The notes under the pieces: generated by a model
What the model saw: only the letters and a program-made list of their open reading frames with translations
The model's database searches: none
Told to the model about the DNA's origin: nothing
Made by a program: the position numbers and the translations under genes
NCBI RefSeq assembly: GCF_946479755.1
Contig: NZ_CAMLHC010000013.1
Coordinates: 124,001 to 188,000 of the forward strand
Direction: 5' to 3'
Length of the DNA: 64,000 nt
Source: an uncultured Chitinophaga sp.
GTDB lineage: Bacteria > Bacteroidota > Bacteroidia > Chitinophagales > Chitinophagaceae
Part shown: positions 61,404 to 64,000 of the stretch, in pieces
Layout of the letters: each line of letters opens with the position of its first letter
Position numbering within the stretch: position 1 is the first letter of the stretch

Positions 61404-63998
61404 TTATACCTCTTCCTGGCTTTCCGTGATGTTAAAGTCGCTGTTAAAGGAGTGCCGGTATTTTTTGACGTAACTGGAGGGGTTCATTCCAAATAACTTC
61501 ACGAACTGTTCACGAAAATATTTAATATCTCCTATGCCTACCTGCATGGCTGCCTGGGTAATGGAGTAGTTTTCCCTGAGCAGGAGCACTGCCGCTTTCC
61601 GGAGCCGGATGGACCGGATAAAGGAATTGATGGTTTGCCCGGAGATGGATTTTACTTTCTTGTACAGGCTGGAGTGGCTCATGCCTATTTCCAGGGTGAA
61701 CTTTTTAATGGAAAAGGTTTCGTCTTCCAGGTTGGCTTCTATGATTTCGATACAACGTTTCAGGAAGTCCTGGTATTCTGCCGGCACCCGGATATTGGTG
61801 TTTTTAAGGGTGATCCGCTCAAAGAAGTACTGCTGTAACAGGTTTCTGTTCCTGATGATGTTATTGACCTTTGCCATCAGGAGGTCGTTATCAAACGGCT
61901 TGGTGATGTAATCATCGGCGCCGCTTTCCAGGCCCCGGAGGCGGGTATCTGCGGCGGAGGAGCCGGTCAGCAGGATCACCGGGATATGACTGATGGTATC
62001 TGTTTGTTTGATTTTCACACATAATGCCACCCCATCCATCCCTTCCATCTGGATGTCGCTGATCACGAGATCGGGCATATAACGTTCCACTGCGGAGAAG
62101 CCACTGACGCCGTTATCTGCTTCGTATACCACGAACTTGTCTTTGAACAGCTGCCGGAGGTACTGCCTGATTTCCGCGTGATCATCAATCAGGAGGATGG
62201 ATTTCTTTTCTGTGATGGTCGTAGTAGGAATATCTGCTTCCGCAACAGCGGTTTCCCGGGGTTCGAGGTTCACCTCCGCGCTGAGCTCTTCGAGGAAGGC
62301 CGATTTCTGACCGCTGTTTTCCAGCAGCGGGGTCCCGGCAAAATGAACGCTCCCCTTTTTGAGGGAGATCCGGAAGGCGGTGCCCTCTTTCACCCTGCTT
62401 TCGTAACGGATACTCCCATGATGTTTTTCAATAAAGTGTTTTACCAGGTAGAGCCCGATCCCAAATCCTGTCTGTAGTGATTCTTTGCGGTCCTGTGCCT
62501 GCCGGAACTTTTCAAAGATCCGGTCGCCTGCGTCTCCATCGATACCGCAGCCGCTGTCTCTGATTACAATGGTCACCGTGTCCGCCGCCTCGTCTACCTC
62601 AAATATAATGGTGCCATTGTCGGGGGTAAATTTAAATGCGTTGGACAACAGGTTAAAAATGGCAATTTCGAGCTTCTCGCTGTCTCCGTATATCTCTATG
62701 GCCGGTGAGGTAGCCCGGAAATCATATTGCATATTTTTAATTTTTGCCTGCTGGGAGAAGCAGAGATACACCTCCTGGCACAGGTTTACGATGTCCAGCG
62801 GGGCGATCTTCAGCTGGTCGCCTCCCTGGTCGGCCTTGCGGAACAGCAGGAGCTGATCGACCAGGCTAAGCAGGCGTCTGGCGTTGCGATATACAGTGCC
62901 CAGGTCCCGGTCGTTTTTTTGCAGCAGCTCCTTCAGCGGGTTAATGATCAGGGTGAGCGGTGTCCGGAACTCATGGGAGATATTGGTAAAGAAAGACAGT
63001 TTCTTTTCATTCAGTTCTTTTTCTTTCTCCTTTTCGAGGTAGGCCAGCTTGATTTCATATTTCAGCCGCTCCTCGCGGGCTTTGTACCGGATATACAGAT
63101 AGATGGCCGCCAGCGTAGTAGTGATGTACAGCAGCCAGGCCCACCAGGTGCGGTACCAGGGCGGCAGTACGGTCAGGGAAACCGTGCGTATTTCCGGGCT
63201 CCAGAACCCGTCGGCATTGCTGGCTTTTATCTCGAACGTGTAATGTCCTTCCTGCAGGTGGGTATAGTTGGCCGTCCTGGTCTGACCGACGTAGTTCCAG
63301 TTGTTATCCCAGCCCCGCAGCCTGTAAGCGTAGCTGATTTTATCAGGCAGTGTATATTCCAGCGCCACAAAATCGAAGGCGATGGTTGCTTTGTCGTAGG
63401 GCACGGTTATTTCCCGCACCTCGCCTTCCGGTGTTCTGCCAGATACGTAGTTGTCCAGTGCTGTCACCGGCGTATTGTTGATGTTGATGCTGGTCAACCA
63501 TACCGGCGGGATGCCGGTTGCCGCGTACACGCTATCGGGATAAAAGATATTGAAGCCTTTGATACCGCCGAAGGCGAACTCGCCCGAACGCAACGCCAGC
63601 GCCGCGTTAAAGCCGAACTGATTGCTCTGTAAGCCATCAGATGCCGAGAAGTTGCGAAACGTTTTTTTGACCGGATCAAATTTTGAAAGTCCGTTGAAGG
63701 TGCTGATCCAGATATTGCCGTTGTTGTCTTCCAGCATCCGGAGTATGGAATTGCTGGGCAGGCCTTCGGTCATCGTATACCGGGTATAGGCACCGGTTTG
63801 CCGGTCAAAGCGGAGTAGGCCGCCACCGTCGGTGCCCACCCAAAAATTACCTTTTTTATCATGGTAGATGGACCGTACCGTATAACCGATATTGAAACGC
63901 CGGTGATGCAGGTGATCTTTATCAATCCGGATGAGCGCCGCATAGCTACCTCCCCATAGCTGGCCATCACGGTCTTCCGCCAGGCATTGTATGTTTAC
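61404..63998 (-). CDS. Hybrid two-component system regulator (HTCS) of PUL 2, N-terminus beyond window
   Basis: An inner-membrane sensor that detects glycan fragments and activates the PUL. The frame is open to the right edge, so the N-terminus is missing; 864 codons are visible. In order: Reg_prop beta-propeller repeats (GNFWVGTDGGGLLRFDRQTG, GNIWISTFNGLSKFD), a Y_Y_Y domain (YAYRLRGWDNNWNYVGQTRTANYTHLQEGHYTFEIKASN), a membrane segment, HisKA (FFTNISHEFRTPLTLIINP), HATPase_c (DSGCGIDGDAG, GFGIGLYLVK), a receiver (DLVISDIQMEGMDG, KPFDNDLL) and an AraC-type DNA-binding domain (AAMQVGIGDIKYFREQFVKLFGMNPSSYVKKYR). It precedes susC on the same strand. Confidence 0.95.
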   Translation of the reverse strand, partial: VNIQCLAEDRDGQLWGGSYAALIRIDKDHLHHRRFNIGYTVRSIYHDKKGNFWVGTDGGGLLRFDRQTGAYTRYTMTEGLPSNSILRMLEDNNGNIWISTFNGLSKFDPVKKTFRNFSASDGLQSNQFGFNAALALRSGEFAFGGIKGFNIFYPDSVYAATGIPPVWLTSININNTPVTALDNYVSGRTPEGEVREITVPYDKATIAFDFVALEYTLPDKISYAYRLRGWDNNWNYVGQTRTANYTHLQEGHYTFEIKASNADGFWSPEIRTVSLTVLPPWYRTWWAWLLYITTTLAAIYLYIRYKAREERLKYEIKLAYLEKEKEKELNEKKLSFFTNISHEFRTPLTLIINPLKELLQKNDRDLGTVYRNARRLLSLVDQLLLFRKADQGGDQLKIAPLDIVNLCQEVYLCFSQQAKIKNMQYDFRATSPAIEIYGDSEKLEIAIFNLLSNAFKFTPDNGTIIFEVDEAADTVTIVIRDSGCGIDGDAGDRIFEKFRQAQDRKESLQTGFGIGLYLVKHFIEKHHGSIRYESRVKEGTAFRISLKKGSVHFAGTPLLENSGQKSAFLEELSAEVNLEPRETAVAEADIPTTTITEKKSILLIDDHAEIRQYLRQLFKDKFVVYEADNGVSGFSAVERYMPDLVISDIQMEGMDGVALCVKIKQTDTISHIPVILLTGSSAADTRLRGLESGADDYITKPFDNDLLMAKVNNIIRNRNLLQQYFFERITLKNTNIRVPAEYQDFLKRCIEIIEANLEDETFSIKKFTLEIGMSHSSLYKKVKSISGQTINSFIRSIRLRKAAVLLLRENYSITQAAMQVGIGDIKYFREQFVKLFGMNPSSYVKKYRHSFNSDFNITESQEEV

Positions 63999-64000
63999 CA

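Overview
The window comes from a Bacteroidota chromosome, most likely a Chitinophaga-like member of the Chitinophagaceae. The evidence is two SusC/SusD pairs, an ECF sigma/FecR pair beside an STN-type SusC, a hybrid two-component regulator, a histidine kinase with TPRs and a LytTR regulator, and promoter-like TTTG-N19-TAnnTTTG sequences. Start sites usually lack a Shine-Dalgarno sequence. I see no tRNA, rRNA, CRISPR array, insertion sequence or integrase.

Layout. 1-4.2 kb: a DPP IV-type S9 peptidase cut by the left edge, a small unknown protein, a TRIC/UPF0126 channel and a MarC protein. 4.2-10 kb: a tolC-RND-adaptor efflux operon on the minus strand. 10.5-25.4 kb: housekeeping and accessory genes, including an aldo/keto reductase, two outer-membrane barrels, a SelW-like protein, a TPR histidine kinase, an Lrp/AsnC regulator divergent from a PLP histidine decarboxylase, an MscS channel, a Lys/Ala-rich histone-like protein, a KGG stress protein, and a diacylglycerol kinase divergent from an App1-type phosphatase. 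25.4-29 kb: a heterodimeric ABC exporter. 29-34 kb: treZ-treY for trehalose synthesis, in which TreZ has lost two catalytic residues, preceded by a receiver domain without its phosphoacceptor Asp.

34.6-43.2 kb: PUL 1 (ECF sigma, FecR, STN-SusC, SusD, GH29 alpha-L-fucosidase). 43.3-47.8 kb: small unknown genes and an operon of an unknown protein, a TPR histidine kinase and a LytTR response regulator. 48.06-52.8 kb: a four-gene plus-strand cassette (206-aa unknown, 910-aa unknown, tail-collar protein, putative papain-fold cysteine protease), divergent from that regulator operon. This is the least explained and most interesting part of the window. 52.9-64 kb: PUL 2 on the minus strand (hybrid two-component regulator cut by the right edge, SusC, SusD, GH30, GH35), probably for beta-1,6-galactan or type II arabinogalactan.

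How the genes work together. PUL 1 looks controlled by cell-surface signalling through sigma and FecR. PUL 2 looks controlled by the hybrid sensor, whose likely binding sites are repeated TTTACCCC motifs just upstream of susC. The 48-52.8 kb cassette looks like a product-forming or effector unit under two-component control, but its function is not known to me.
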